Counted from the stretch's first letter, positions 1 through 9,444 are shown. The stretch: DNA of 64,000 nucleotides from PALSA-188 sp963720075 (GCA_963720075.1 CAVREG010000019.1:1178001-1242000); one strand, 5' to 3'. The notes: a model not told the origin generated them from the letters alone. Translations and numbers: made by a program.

Positions 1-2175
1 GAGCAAGAACAGTTAAAGAGCCTGCTGGGCAAAGTAGCGATCGCGAATGCCAAACTAACTTACGAAAGCTATTCGAAAATTTTCAGCGGCGACCGTTGGC
101 AAAAACTAGTGGCAAAGGGTGCGCAGACGCAGCGCCTGTTGTGGGCCAGCACCAGCACCAAGAATCCCAAATACAGCGATGTGCTTTATGTCGAAGAGCT
201 TATCGGCCGCGATACGGTAAACACAATTCCACCTGCGACGTTCGACGCATTCCGCGATCATGGGCATCCGCGAGCAAGCCTGACCGAAAATTTGGACGCT
301 GCGAAGAACGTAATGCAGACAGTGGCCAAGCTCAACATCTCAATGGACGAGATCACCGACAAGCTGACCGATGATGGCGTGCGTCAGTTTGAAGAAGCGT
401 TTGACAAGCTACTCGTGGCCGTGGAAAAGAGTTCCAGGTCCGAGATTACTTCCAAAGTGAGTCAGCAGACTTACAAGTTGCCCGATCCGCTGGCGAAATC
501 AGTAAAAGCCAACATTGATGACTGGCGTGCGGCTGGGAAAGTTCGCCGATTATGGCAGCGCGACGCTTCGCTTTGGACTGGTTCTGACGAAGCTAATTGG
601 CTGGGTTGGCTGGGCGTAGTCGAGGAGCAGATCGCGAACAAAGAGGTTTTGCAAAAACTCGCAGATGAGACCAAACGCGAGCAGTTCACGGATATTCTGC
701 TGCTCGGGATGGGCGGATCGAGTCTGTGTCCCGAGGTGCTGGAAAAGACTTTTGGACATATTGCGGGCTTTCCACAATTACACGTGCTTGATTCGACCGA
801 TCCGGCGCAGATCAAAGCCTTTGAACAAAAAATTAACTTGGCAAAGACTCTCTTCGTTGTGTCCAGCAAATCAGGCACAACTCTCGAACCAAACATTTTT
901 AAACAATATTTCTTTGAACGCGCGAAGCAAGTGCTCGGCGCCGAGAAAGCTGGGAGCCATTTCATCGCCGTCACTGACCCTGGCTCGAAGTTGCAACAAG
1001 TCGCTGAATCAGATCACTTTTGGAATATATTTCACGGACTTCCCAGCATTGGCGGCCGCTATTCGGCGCTGTCAAACTTTGGCATGGTTCCGGCTGCGGT
1101 CATGGGCCTCGACATTCCGAAATTCCTCGATCGCACCCATGAAATGGTCGAAGCGTGCGCCTCTTCGGTTCCGGTGGAAGAGAATCCTGGGGTCGTTCTG
1201 GGTGTGGTGTTGGGAACTGCGGCGAAAAATGGCCGTGACAAAGTCACCATCGTCACCTCTCCTGCGATTGCAGACCTCGGGGCATGGCTCGAACAACTGC
1301 TCGCTGAGTCCACGGGAAAGCAGGGCAAGGGAATTGTTCCAATTGATCGCGAGGCACTGTCGTCCCCGGAAACTTACGGCAACGATCGCATCTTCGTTTA
1401 TTTACGACTCAATTCAGGAGTTGACGCAGTGCAAGAAAGTAAGGTCACAGCGCTGGAGAATGCAGGTCAACCCGTCGTGCGGATAATACTGGGCGACGTC
1501 TATGATCTCGGCCAGGAATTTTTTCGCTGGGAGATTGCTACGGCAGTTGCGGGTTCTATCATCGGCATCAACGCCTTCAATCAACCTGACGTGGAAGCCA
1601 GCAAAAATGTCACTCGCAGCCTAACTTCTGAATACGAAAAGGCAGGTTCTCTGCCCGCTGAGTCTCCTTTTTTCGAGGAGGGGGGAATCAAACTATTCAG
1701 CGACAAAAGGAATGCTGACGAACTAACCAAATCCGCAGGCGGCAAATCGCTTATGTCATATCTGCGCGCGCACCTGAACAGAATAGGATCCGGCGACTAT
1801 TTTGCTTTGCTTGCTTATATAGAGATGAATCCTGAACACGAAGCGCTTCTGCAAGAATTGCGCGAATCTGTGAAAGACAAAAAGCACATCGCGACCTGCC
1901 TTGAGTTTGGGCCGCGTTTTCTGCATTCCACGGGTCAAGCTTACAAGGGCGGTCCGAATTCAGGAGTGTTTTTGCAAATCACTTGCGACGACGCTGGTGA
2001 CTTGCCAGTACCGCAACAGAAATATACTTTTGGCATTGTGAAAGCCGCCCAGGCGCGTGGCGATTTTCAGGTTCTCGTTGAGCGCGGGCGCCGTGCTTTG
2101 CGGGTTCATCTAGGCAAAGACCTCAAGTCTGACTTGCAGAAGCTGAAGGCTGCGTTTCAGGAAGCATTGCGCTAA
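1..2175 (+). CDS. tal-pgi: Bifunctional transaldolase / glucose-6-phosphate isomerase, 5' end outside window
   Basis: The reading frame is open from base 1, so the gene begins before the window; 724 residues are visible of a fusion I expect to be about 950 aa. The first part has the C-terminal transaldolase segment (LWASTSTKNP, then a YVEELIGRDTVNT stretch). The rest is phosphoglucose isomerase, with the signature SIGGRYSALSNFG and the phosphate-binding SSKSGTT. Transaldolase moves a three-carbon unit between sugar phosphates in the non-oxidative pentose phosphate pathway; the isomerase interconverts glucose-6-P and fructose-6-P. Both act in the cytoplasm. It heads a same-strand cluster with gnd, zwf, glk and pgl, so all enzymes around glucose-6-P are made together. 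Identity is secure; only the start is unseen. Confidence 0.95.
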   Translation, partial: EQEQLKSLLGKVAIANAKLTYESYSKIFSGDRWQKLVAKGAQTQRLLWASTSTKNPKYSDVLYVEELIGRDTVNTIPPATFDAFRDHGHPRASLTENLDAAKNVMQTVAKLNISMDEITDKLTDDGVRQFEEAFDKLLVAVEKSSRSEITSKVSQQTYKLPDPLAKSVKANIDDWRAAGKVRRLWQRDASLWTGSDEANWLGWLGVVEEQIANKEVLQKLADETKREQFTDILLLGMGGSSLCPEVLEKTFGHIAGFPQLHVLDSTDPAQIKAFEQKINLAKTLFVVSSKSGTTLEPNIFKQYFFERAKQVLGAEKAGSHFIAVTDPGSKLQQVAESDHFWNIFHGLPSIGGRYSALSNFGMVPAAVMGLDIPKFLDRTHEMVEACASSVPVEENPGVVLGVVLGTAAKNGRDKVTIVTSPAIADLGAWLEQLLAESTGKQGKGIVPIDREALSSPETYGNDRIFVYLRLNSGVDAVQESKVTALENAGQPVVRIILGDVYDLGQEFFRWEIATAVAGSIIGINAFNQPDVEASKNVTRSLTSEYEKAGSLPAESPFFEEGGIKLFSDKRNADELTKSAGGKSLMSYLRAHLNRIGSGDYFALLAYIEMNPEHEALLQELRESVKDKKHIATCLEFGPRFLHSTGQAYKGGPNSGVFLQITCDDAGDLPVPQQKYTFGIVKAAQARGDFQVLVERGRRALRVHLGKDLKSDLQKLKAAFQEALR

Positions 2176-2212
2176 TTGTGTCAGATAAAGTTCCGCGGAA
2201 AGGATCAAACAC

Positions 2213-3218
2213 ATGCGACTAGGGATGGTGGGCCTCGGTAAGATGGGCGCAAACATGGCCCTCCGCCTGATGCGTGGCGGTCACGAAGTTGTAGGCAGCG
2301 ATCTCAACGCCGATAACGTCAAGCACCTGGCGGGCGAAGGCGCGATTGCCTCCACTTCACTCGATGACTTCGTGAGCAAGCTCGGCAAGCCCCGCATCGC
2401 GTGGCTCATGGTTCCCGCCGGCGATCCGACGGAGCAGACCGCACAGGCATTAGCCCAGCGCTTCCAATCCGGCGACATTCTCATAGACGGCGGGAACTCC
2501 TATTTCAAAGATGACATCCGCCGCTCAAAGCAGCTAAAAGACAAGGGAATTCATTACGTGGATGTCGGCACCAGCGGCGGCGTATGGGGAATTGATCGCG
2601 GATACTGCATGATGATCGGCGGCCCTAAGGAAGTCGTGCAGCAGCTTGATCCCATTTTTAAGACGCTGGCTCCAGGACGCGGTAATATTCCGCGAACTCC
2701 TGGACGGGAAAAATTATCTGCAAAGACATCTTGGCACGTCTGAAGATGGGTACATCTATTGTGGTCCATCCGGCGCGGGGCATTTCGTTAAGATGGTGCA
2801 CAACGGAATCGAATACGGCATAATGCAGGCCTATGCCGAGGGCTTCGACATTTTCAAGAATGCCACCAGCAAGGAAGTTCCCGAAGATCAGCGGTATGAC
2901 CTCAACCTTGCGGACATTGCGGAAGTTTGGCGGCGCGGCAGTGTGATAAGTTCTTGGCTGCTTGACCTAACTGCAATGGCGCTGGTAGAGAATCCAACAC
3001 TCTCGGAATACACGGGCTTCGTCCACGATTCGGGCGAGGGCCGCTGGACGATCGAAGCGGCTATCGCAGAGGCGGTCCCCGTGGATGTGCTTTCAGCCGC
3101 GTTGTTCACGCGCTTCCGCTCGCGGCAGGAACACACCTTTGCGGAAAAAATTCTCTCCGCCATGCGGCAAAAATTTGGCGGACACATCGAACAATCGGCC
3201 GCCAAAAAATCAGCCTGA
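2213..3218 (+). pseudogene. gnd: 6-phosphogluconate dehydrogenase, broken by a frameshift
   Basis: The gene starts at ATG 2213 and has the Rossmann motif GLGKMGANMA and the catalytic-region LIDGGNSYFKDD. After GREKLS the first frame runs into a stop at 2743. The rest of the enzyme (GTSEDGYIYCGPSGAGHFVKMVHN, split here only by description) continues in another frame to 3218. Removing the 13 bases just after TTATCT near 2720-2733 restores GREKLS followed directly by GTSEDGY, and the remaining 993 bases make exactly 330 codons plus stop, the size of the short (NAD-type, YqeC-like) family. The enzyme would oxidise 6-phosphogluconate to ribulose-5-P. As read it is disrupted; a real insertion or an assembly error are both possible. 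It sits between tal-pgi and zwf. Confidence 0.85.
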
Positions 3219-3248
3219 TTTTTCACTCATAAACGAGGGGTCGAATTC

Positions 3249-4790
3249 ATGGCTCAAACAGAGGTGATGCCAGTTCAAGAGCAGCGTATCGGAAGGCCGA
3301 GCGATCCCTGCGTGATGGTCATCTTCGGAGGTGCTGGCGACTTAACCCGCCGCAAGCTGATCCCCGCGCTTTACAACCTTGCCAAAGCCCACCTGCTTTC
3401 GCAAAACTTCGCAATCGTTGGCATTGCCCACACTCAAATGTCAACAGAGGACTTCCGGAAGCGGCTTGCGGACGGTATTAAAGAATATGCCGATGGAGAC
3501 CTCGATCCCAAGCTCTGGCAGTGGTTCGAGGAACGGATTTACTATGTGACCGCCGAATTTGACGACAAACAAATGTATGTTCAGCTCGGCCAGCTTCTGG
3601 AAAAGATTGACCGAGACCATGCCACTCAGGAAAATTATTTTTTCTATTTAGCTACGGCCCCGGATTTCTTTGGCCCCATCGTGCAACAGTTGTCCGCAAC
3701 AGGGTTAATGGATGAAAAGAGCGGTCAGCAATGGCGGCGAGTGATAATCGAAAAGCCTTTTGGACACGACCTGGATTCGGCGCGGGCACTGAACAAACAG
3801 CTTTTGCAGGTCGCCAGCGAAAAGCAGATTTACCGTATTGATCACTACCTCGGAAAGGAAACGGTACAGAATATTTTAGCGTTTCGGTTTGCCAATGGAA
3901 TCTTCGAGCCCATCTGGAACCGGCGCTACATTGATCACGTGCAGATTTCCGTGGCTGAAACCGTTGGCATGGAGCAGCGTGGCAGCTACTACGACCAAGC
4001 CGGGGCATTGCGCGATATGGTGCCAAACCACATCATGCAACTCATTAGTCTGACGGCGATGGAGCCTCCGGTGTCGTTCCAGGCGGATGCGGTCCGCGAT
4101 GAGCAAGCGAAAATTCTCCACGCTATTCAACCCCTAAGCTCCGAAGAAGTACTCAGCAAAACCGTGCGCGGTCAGTATGGCGACGGTGAAATTGACGGTC
4201 ACCGCGTTCCCGGATATCGCCACGAAGGCGATGTGCCGGTTGATTCCCGGACTGAGACTTTCGTCACCATGAAGGTGATGATTGACAATTGGCGATGGGC
4301 CGACGTTCCTTTCTATTTGCGCACCGGCAAGCGCATGGCTGCCAGGCATACTCACATCGTTATTCAATTCCGCCGCGCACCGTTCATGTTATTCCGCGAT
4401 ACCCCGGTCGAAAATTTGATGCCCAATCAACTTGTGCTGCACATTCAGCCGGAAGAAGGAATCTCCTTGCGGTTCGCCGCCAAGGTGCCCGGGCCAACCA
4501 TGCGTTTGGGCGCAGTGGATATGAACTTTGAATACGCCGATTATTTTGGCAAACAACCCAGCACTGGATATGAGCGGTTGCTTCACGATTGCATGATCGG
4601 CGATCAAACCCTGTTTCAACGCGCCGATATGGTCGAAGCCGGATGGTGTGTTGTCAGCCCCATGCTCGATGTGTGGAAGGCGTTGCCTCCGAGATATTTC
4701 CCAAATTACGCGGCTGGCACGTGGGGGCCCAAAGAAGCCGATGATTTGCTGGAACGGGATAACCGGCACTGGAGGAACTTCGAAAAATGA
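3249..4790 (+). CDS. zwf: Glucose-6-phosphate 1-dehydrogenase
   Basis: This 513-aa protein is full length for the family. The N-terminal nucleotide-binding motif is GGAGDLTRRKLIPALYNL, and the active-site motif RIDHYLGKE lies near residues 197-204 with the catalytic His region at H199. It oxidises glucose-6-P to 6-phosphoglucono-lactone with NAD(P)+, the entry into the oxidative pentose phosphate pathway. The ATG at 3249 follows a GAGGGG ribosome-binding site. Its stop overlaps the glk start by four bases (ATGA), so the two are probably translationally coupled. Identity is very secure. Confidence 0.97.
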   Translation: MAQTEVMPVQEQRIGRPSDPCVMVIFGGAGDLTRRKLIPALYNLAKAHLLSQNFAIVGIAHTQMSTEDFRKRLADGIKEYADGDLDPKLWQWFEERIYYVTAEFDDKQMYVQLGQLLEKIDRDHATQENYFFYLATAPDFFGPIVQQLSATGLMDEKSGQQWRRVIIEKPFGHDLDSARALNKQLLQVASEKQIYRIDHYLGKETVQNILAFRFANGIFEPIWNRRYIDHVQISVAETVGMEQRGSYYDQAGALRDMVPNHIMQLISLTAMEPPVSFQADAVRDEQAKILHAIQPLSSEEVLSKTVRGQYGDGEIDGHRVPGYRHEGDVPVDSRTETFVTMKVMIDNWRWADVPFYLRTGKRMAARHTHIVIQFRRAPFMLFRDTPVENLMPNQLVLHIQPEEGISLRFAAKVPGPTMRLGAVDMNFEYADYFGKQPSTGYERLLHDCMIGDQTLFQRADMVEAGWCVVSPMLDVWKALPPRYFPNYAAGTWGPKEADDLLERDNRHWRNFEK

Positions 4791-5770
4791 TCCTCGCCGG
4801 AGACATCGGAGGCACCAATGCACGGCTGGCGTTCTTCGATGTCGAGGACGGGCGCTTCCGCCTGGTTTCAGCCACGATTTTTCCCAGCCGCGAATATTCC
4901 GGCCTCGATCAGATTGTTTCCGAATTCATTCAAACGTCCGACGTTCGTCCCGATCGAGCCTGCTTCGGGATCGCCGGGCCGGTTCGCAATGGCCGCGTCG
5001 AAACTTCAAACCTTCCCTGGATCGTCGAAGGTGAGCGTCTTGCCAATGAACTGCAACTTGAGAAAGTTTTGCTTATCAACGATCTCGAGGCAAATGCCTG
5101 GGGAATCGTGGACCTTGATCTAGAGGATGCGGTTGCCCTTAATCAGGTGAAGGGAAATCCGCAAGGAAATCAGGCGGTGATCGCCGCTGGAACTGGCTTG
5201 GGCGAAGCCGGAATGTATTGGGACGGGACCCAGCATCAGGTTTTTGCCAGCGAGGGCGGCCATGCTGATTTCGCGCCCCGTAACGAGCTTGAAGTGGAAC
5301 TGTTTCGATATCTGAACACCCAATACGGGCATGTAAGCTATGAGCGGATTCTATCCGGCCCCGGCCTGGTAAATGTTTTCCATTTCCTGCGCGATACAGG
5401 CCGCGGCACGGAACCGAAATGGCTTACTGAAGAAATGTTGCATTCCGATCCTGCCGCCGCTATTTCGCAAGCTGCGATGGACGGCAGGTGCGCCCTGTGC
5501 GAACAGGCCGTTGATACGTTTGTCTCGGTTTATGCGGCTGAGGCTGGTAACCTTGCGCTCAAGATAATGGCAACTGGAGGGATATACCTGGGCGGCGGCA
5601 TCGCTCCGAAAATGCTGCCAAAAATGTCAGGGCCATTATTCATGCATGCGTTTGCGGCTAAGGGAAGAATGCAGCCTTTGCTCGAAGCCATCCCGGTAAA
5701 GGTAATTACGAACGACAAAGTAGCTTTGCTCGGCGCGGCTCGCTGTGCTTTGGTGAAAGCTGAGCCCTGA
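4787..5770 (+). CDS. glk: Glucokinase (Glk family)
   Basis: A 327-aa cytoplasmic kinase that phosphorylates glucose with ATP to give glucose-6-P, the substrate of the neighbouring isomerase and dehydrogenase. The N-terminal phosphate-binding motif GDIGGTNARLAFF marks the bacterial Glk family rather than ROK kinases. The second motif is AGTGLGEAGMYW, followed by SEGGHADFAPRNELE, and a late GGIYLGGGIAPKML segment belongs to the adenosine-binding region. The start ATG overlaps the zwf stop (ATGA), and pgl follows 13 bases downstream, so the gene is in the same operon. The length is normal. Confidence 0.95.
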   Translation: MILAGDIGGTNARLAFFDVEDGRFRLVSATIFPSREYSGLDQIVSEFIQTSDVRPDRACFGIAGPVRNGRVETSNLPWIVEGERLANELQLEKVLLINDLEANAWGIVDLDLEDAVALNQVKGNPQGNQAVIAAGTGLGEAGMYWDGTQHQVFASEGGHADFAPRNELEVELFRYLNTQYGHVSYERILSGPGLVNVFHFLRDTGRGTEPKWLTEEMLHSDPAAAISQAAMDGRCALCEQAVDTFVSVYAAEAGNLALKIMATGGIYLGGGIAPKMLPKMSGPLFMHAFAAKGRMQPLLEAIPVKVITNDKVALLGAARCALVKAEP

Positions 5771-5783
5771 GGAACCTCCCGTC

Positions 5784-6533
5784 ATGCCTTCCAGTTCGGA
5801 AATTCGAATTCTAGAAAACCCGGCAGAATTGTTCCGCGTGGCAGCTGCTGAATTTTCTCAACTTGCCAATGAAGCCGTGCGCGCGCGCGGACGTTTTTGT
5901 GTCGCACTATCGGGCGGCTCGACTCCTAAAGGCTTGTATGCTCTTCTTGCGACCGGCGTCGTCCCCGTGCCGTGGAGCAACGTTTGCTTCTTTTTTGGAG
6001 ATGAGCGCCACGTCCCTCCTGATGATCCCGAAAGCAATTACCGCATGGCGAATGAGGCGCTGCTGTCGAAGATTCCCGTCCTACCTGAGAACGTTTTTCG
6101 AATCCTCGGAGAAGAAAAGGATGCGCAGATCGCTGCGAAGAAATATGAAGAAACTCTGGTCAATTTTTTTGATTTGAAAACAGGGGATTTTCCTCGCTTC
6201 GATTTAATTCTGTTGGGCATTGGGCCTGATGGACACACCGCTTCCCTTTTTCCTGGCAGTCCCGCTCTTCAGGAAAAACACCGTCTGGTCGTGGCGAATT
6301 GGGCAGAGCAATTCCACACACATCGCATTACTCTCACCTTGCCAGTCCTGAATAATGCAGTCGTAGTCGTCTTCCTCGTGGGCGGACAGGAAAAGTCAGG
6401 CGTACTTCACCAGGTCCTTGAAGGGCCCGAAGGCCAATTTCCCTCACAGCTAGTTCGTCCAGCCGATGGAAAAATAATTTGGTTATTAGACCGGGCCGCG
6501 GCGCGTGAGCTCAGCTCTGCCAATCGAAGCTAA
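5784..6533 (+). CDS. pgl: 6-phosphogluconolactonase (DevB/SOL type)
   Basis: A 249-aa cytoplasmic hydrolase that opens 6-phosphoglucono-lactone, the product of Zwf, to 6-phosphogluconate, the substrate of Gnd. Family motifs are present: ALSGGSTPKGLYALL near the N-terminus, FFFGDERHVPPDDPESNY in the middle, and LLGIGPDGHTASLFPGS. It is the last gene of the cluster, starting 13 bases after glk. With gnd broken as read, this cell could still make 6-phosphogluconate but might depend on another dehydrogenase copy or an Entner-Doudoroff route. Confidence 0.95.
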   Translation: MPSSSEIRILENPAELFRVAAAEFSQLANEAVRARGRFCVALSGGSTPKGLYALLATGVVPVPWSNVCFFFGDERHVPPDDPESNYRMANEALLSKIPVLPENVFRILGEEKDAQIAAKKYEETLVNFFDLKTGDFPRFDLILLGIGPDGHTASLFPGSPALQEKHRLVVANWAEQFHTHRITLTLPVLNNAVVVVFLVGGQEKSGVLHQVLEGPEGQFPSQLVRPADGKIIWLLDRAAARELSSANRS

Positions 6534-6554
6534 TGGTTTCTTCATCAACAACGC

Positions 6555-7385
6555 TTAGAAAACCGGTACGAGCGTATTTTTGGTCAGAAACATTTTGCGG
6601 TCCAAAGTACGCAGCGTATCTTCAAAATCGCTGCCAATCGCGTAAGCCGCGAAAGCCCATCGAAAAGACATTTCGTACGGCTTGCTGTTGTTGAGATTCC
6701 ACTGCTCGACCGATCTTACCAACCGCTGCAAAGGTGGCTCGCATTGCGATTCGCTCGTGTCTGGCATGGCAACCAGAAATTCGTGCCCATCCTGTCGAAA
6801 AACCGTGTCGCCGCCGCGGAAGACAGCCTTCAATAACTTGCCAAAGTCAGCTAGCAAAGCATTGCCTTCGGTATCGCCGAACTTCGCGTTCATTTCGTTA
6901 AAGCCGCTGATATCAATTTTCATGAACGTGAGATTTCCGCCCATTCTATTGGAGCGTGCGACCTCTTTCGGAATTAATTGGTTCATGCCGCGCCGGTTCA
7001 ATAACTGCGTCACTGGATCCACCAGAGATAGACTTTCCAACCGTTCATTGACAACCAGTTCGCTGATAAGCGCCTGTCGGGTAGCATTCAATGAAGATTT
7101 CTGGATAAGCAGGTAAATGTTAAAAAGCAAGATCAGCGAGATTAGCCCAAAGAGTACCTGTGGCAAATAGAGTTGCTGCATCTTCAAATTCCGAGGCGCC
7201 CACATAATGTTCGGCGTAACAAAGGCCAGCACCGCGGCCGTAACAACCACTAGAGCCAAAACCCCTATGGACCAGTATTGAAGGTCGCGCGCGGACAGGT
7301 GATGAAGCTGCCCTTGCATTTGTTCTGTGCGAGTCAGGATTGGATGTTGGACTTTCTTGGGGCCTGAGGCCTTCGCCATTTTCAC
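6555..7385 (-). CDS. Membrane GGDEF-family protein with a degenerate active site
   Basis: A 276-aa protein convergent with pgl. Two hydrophobic segments (about residues 40-60 and 75-95) anchor it in the membrane; a GGDEF domain fills the rest, with DPVTQLLNRRGMNQL at its start and MKIDISGFNEMNAKFGD as the second core motif. The signature loop reads RQDGHEF (D199 to F203) where active diguanylate cyclases have R-x-G-G-D/E-E-F. The first Gly and the Asp/Glu that binds metal are replaced, so cyclase activity is doubtful. It may act as a c-di-GMP or GTP sensor, or be inactive. A PilZ protein lies nearby. Family assignment is sure, activity is not. Confidence 0.85.
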   Translation of the reverse strand: MKMAKASGPKKVQHPILTRTEQMQGQLHHLSARDLQYWSIGVLALVVVTAAVLAFVTPNIMWAPRNLKMQQLYLPQVLFGLISLILLFNIYLLIQKSSLNATRQALISELVVNERLESLSLVDPVTQLLNRRGMNQLIPKEVARSNRMGGNLTFMKIDISGFNEMNAKFGDTEGNALLADFGKLLKAVFRGGDTVFRQDGHEFLVAMPDTSESQCEPPLQRLVRSVEQWNLNNSKPYEMSFRWAFAAYAIGSDFEDTLRTLDRKMFLTKNTLVPVF

Positions 7386-7551
7386 TCCTGTTTCCGAAGC
7401 GACCGGGAAGATTCGTCTACCTTAACTGTTATATGTGAGTTTCTATTGCGGAGTGGGCCAGGTGGGACGGAAATCAATGGAAGTCAGCACATTAGTAATC
7501 CCAGAACGGGAATGGTCTTAGCACCGAAACTAGGTTAGCGTTCGCCCAAGC

Positions 7552-7956
7552 TCAGGCTATGGTGTCCCGCCAGTTTCCAATTTCCCGCATCTGGCTTTGG
7601 GTCTGTTCGAAAAGTCTAACCCGGTGGCGCGAATGCTCGAATTCATGGATATCTGCCCAAACCTCGGCTCGCCAAGGTTCATCGTGGACCGAAGAAACTC
7701 CGCATGTCGCACAACGAGTGTGCAGCCTTCGGACAGTCGCGATTGGCGCTGGAACCAACTGCAACTCGATAAAAACACATCTTACTTCCTGAATTTCGTC
7801 CTTGTCGGAAAGAACGTGTTCGTAACGCAGCAGGTAACCGAAACCCAGCCGGGTTGCTTCTGTCTCCGCCTCGGAGCGCCCGTGAAAAGGACCGAACTCT
7901 GCCCGCAATTGTTCAGTCGAATCGCATGCCATCCAGAATGTCTCGATATACGCCAT
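7552..7956 (-). CDS. Hypothetical protein with a CxxC pair
   Basis: I do not recognise this 134-aa protein. The frame opens at 8022, but I prefer the ATG at 7956 because AGGACGG lies five bases upstream, while the 8022 start lacks a good site. It is soluble and contains a TRCATCG segment that could bind metal, and a Glu/Arg/His-rich C-terminal helix. It has no signal peptide. It stands alone between the GGDEF gene (same strand, 166 bases downstream) and the divergent PilZ gene. Confidence 0.55.
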   Translation of the reverse strand: MAYIETFWMACDSTEQLRAEFGPFHGRSEAETEATRLGFGYLLRYEHVLSDKDEIQEVRCVFIELQLVPAPIATVRRLHTRCATCGVSSVHDEPWRAEVWADIHEFEHSRHRVRLFEQTQSQMREIGNWRDTIA

Positions 7957-8183
7957 TTTTTCCGTCCTAAGAAGACCCAAGTAATACAGGTGGTCCGGGA
8001 ATAAGTTTTTGACCTGGGGCATGGTCTCGCTTTCTAAGGGTGCAATCGTAAGGCCGGAACTGATCCGTTAACCCCTTTAATGACTGCTATCGTTTGTGGC
8101 GTACCTCGCGGCTTTTCGCGCGCCGCTGCAAGCGTTTGCAACGTTTCCCCACGAAAGTGCCTACATTTTGCCCTAAAGGTGGC

Positions 8184-8211
8184 TTGACGTCATCCAAAGC
8201 TGCATTAGAAT
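8184..8211 (+). promoter_or_regulatory. Sigma-70 type promoter for the PilZ gene
   Basis: TTGACG (8184-8189) and TAGAAT (8206-8211) are separated by 16 bases, giving a near-consensus -35/-10 pair about 34 bases before the preferred start at 8245. This is seen in the sequence; no start site has been mapped. Confidence 0.5.
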
Positions 8212-8244
8212 CCGTATTGTCCCCAGCCTTTGGGGTCTCATGCA

Positions 8245-8886
8245 ATGGGTAACCGTCGAGAGCCCCGCGTCGAGAAAAATCTTCAAGTGCGAATCTTCGG
8301 AACCGACGCCGATGGACGAATTTTCTCCGAGAAGGTACCCACCGTAAGCCTTAGCCGGAGTGGAGTATCGGTGAGCGGCGTAAAAGCCAAACTCAGGCTT
8401 GACGAAATAGTCGGCATAAGCCATGGCCACAGTAAGAGTCAGTTTCGGATCAAGTGGATTGGCCAAGCGGGAAGTCCAACAGACGGCCATGTTGGATTGC
8501 TCAACGTCAACTCAGAAAGACCCTTTTGGGATTTTCCCTTGCCAGCTCCGCTTCCCGATACCTTCCAACAGGGCGCTCTGGAACGCCGCAAGCACGCGCG
8601 AGTGAGATGCGCGACTTCCGTGGAACTCCATCCCGAAGGGTCCGCGCTTATATGGGGAAAAGCGTCAGACCTTAGTCTGGGAGGTTGCTACATCGAAATG
8701 GCCATACCTCTCCCCCCTGGATCCAAATTGAAGGTAGGGATTTGGGTAAACGAGAAGAAATTGTGGGCTGTCGGGAAGGTAACCAACAGCACGCCAGGTT
8801 TCGGTTTCGGAATCCAGTTTACCGAGATCCCCGAGAAAGACGCACAATTACTCACGGACTTTCTAAAAACCATTAAGGACGGATAG
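8245..8886 (+). CDS. PilZ-domain protein, probably two PilZ-like halves
   Basis: A 213-aa cytoplasmic protein. The C-terminal half is a clear PilZ domain: an RRKHARVR motif near residues 114-121, then D142-L-S-L-G-G, the two elements that grip c-di-GMP, and a beta-rich tail. The N-terminal half begins RREPRVEKNLQVRIFG and has SLSRSGVSVSG, a weaker repeat of the same pattern. A TTG codon at 8230 extends the frame, but the ATG at 8245 is the better start, with a GGGG upstream. Such proteins change motility, secretion or exopolysaccharide production in response to c-di-GMP. The next-door GGDEF protein has a degenerate site, so the ligand likely comes from elsewhere. Confidence 0.85.
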   Translation: MGNRREPRVEKNLQVRIFGTDADGRIFSEKVPTVSLSRSGVSVSGVKAKLRLDEIVGISHGHSKSQFRIKWIGQAGSPTDGHVGLLNVNSERPFWDFPLPAPLPDTFQQGALERRKHARVRCATSVELHPEGSALIWGKASDLSLGGCYIEMAIPLPPGSKLKVGIWVNEKKLWAVGKVTNSTPGFGFGIQFTEIPEKDAQLLTDFLKTIKDG

Positions 8887-8989
8887 CGCGACATTCCTCG
8901 CGGAAAAACTTGTAGGGAGACGCCCCGACGGTCCGGCTAAAGCCTCGCTGTCGTATGCTGCGGCCATCCGTGATTCCACGAGATTCCGT

Positions 8990-9220
8990 CTACTGTGCTG
9001 AGGTCCCTTCCTTCCATTTTGCACCGCCGTGGGGCGCAACGTAGAGCGCGAGCTCCAGTCGGCTCCAGACACCGAGCTTATCGAACGTGTCACGCAAATA
9101 ATTCTTGATGACCTGTTCGGAAGTGCCCACAATGGTGGCGATTTCGCGATTGGTCAATCCCTCCCAGACCAACCGGGAGACTCGAATCTCTCAGGCTGTT
9201 AAGAGTTCATTAGGTTGCAT
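8990..9220 (-). pseudogene. Small LuxR-type HTH regulator with an internal stop
   Basis: Read from ATG 9220, the frame gives MQPNELLTA, then TGA at 9193-9191, then EIRVSRLVWEGLTNREIATI and the rest of a GerE/LuxR helix-turn-helix ending at 8990. The intact relative at 17877-18110 has Arg at the stop position (SDRERRV against LTA-stop-EIRV), so a CGA to TGA change is the simplest explanation. A shorter TTG-started product from 9172 would lack the first helix. It overlaps the end of the upstream HTH gene by 22 bases on the same strand. It is probably a dead gene unless the base is a sequencing error. Confidence 0.7.
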
Positions 9221-9444
9221 AATCGCTTTGCTCCCTCTGGCTGGAACATGGCAGTGGCCAGTCTGACTCGCTTGCGGCCATTTCGTATATCAGCTCGCAA
9301 AAAGAGTGTTCGCAGATGCTGCTTCACAGTGCGGGTACTGATGTTTAGCTGCGAACCAATTTCCTTATTGCTGCATCCTTGAACGAGCAGCTTCAATACC
9401 TGTTCATCGCGTTTTGTGGTCTTGATCCTATTGAGGCTGACCAT
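9199..9444 (-). CDS. Stand-alone LuxR-type HTH protein
   Basis: An 81-aa DNA-binding protein consisting of almost nothing but a GerE/LuxR helix-turn-helix (KRDEQVLKLLVQGCSNKEIG, then STRTVKQHLRTLF). There is no receiver or ligand-binding domain. The frame opens at 9537, but ATG 9444 is preferred: it has GGGAG upstream and matches the start of its relative at 18319. The gene is followed by a second HTH gene that it overlaps. The two resemble the pair at 17804-18319 gene for gene, so this is one copy of a duplicated two-gene cassette. Target genes are unknown; the divergent efflux operon starting at 9809 is an obvious candidate. Confidence 0.75.
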   Translation of the reverse strand: MVSLNRIKTTKRDEQVLKLLVQGCSNKEIGSQLNISTRTVKQHLRTLFLRADIRNGRKRVRLATAMFQPEGAKRLCNLMNS

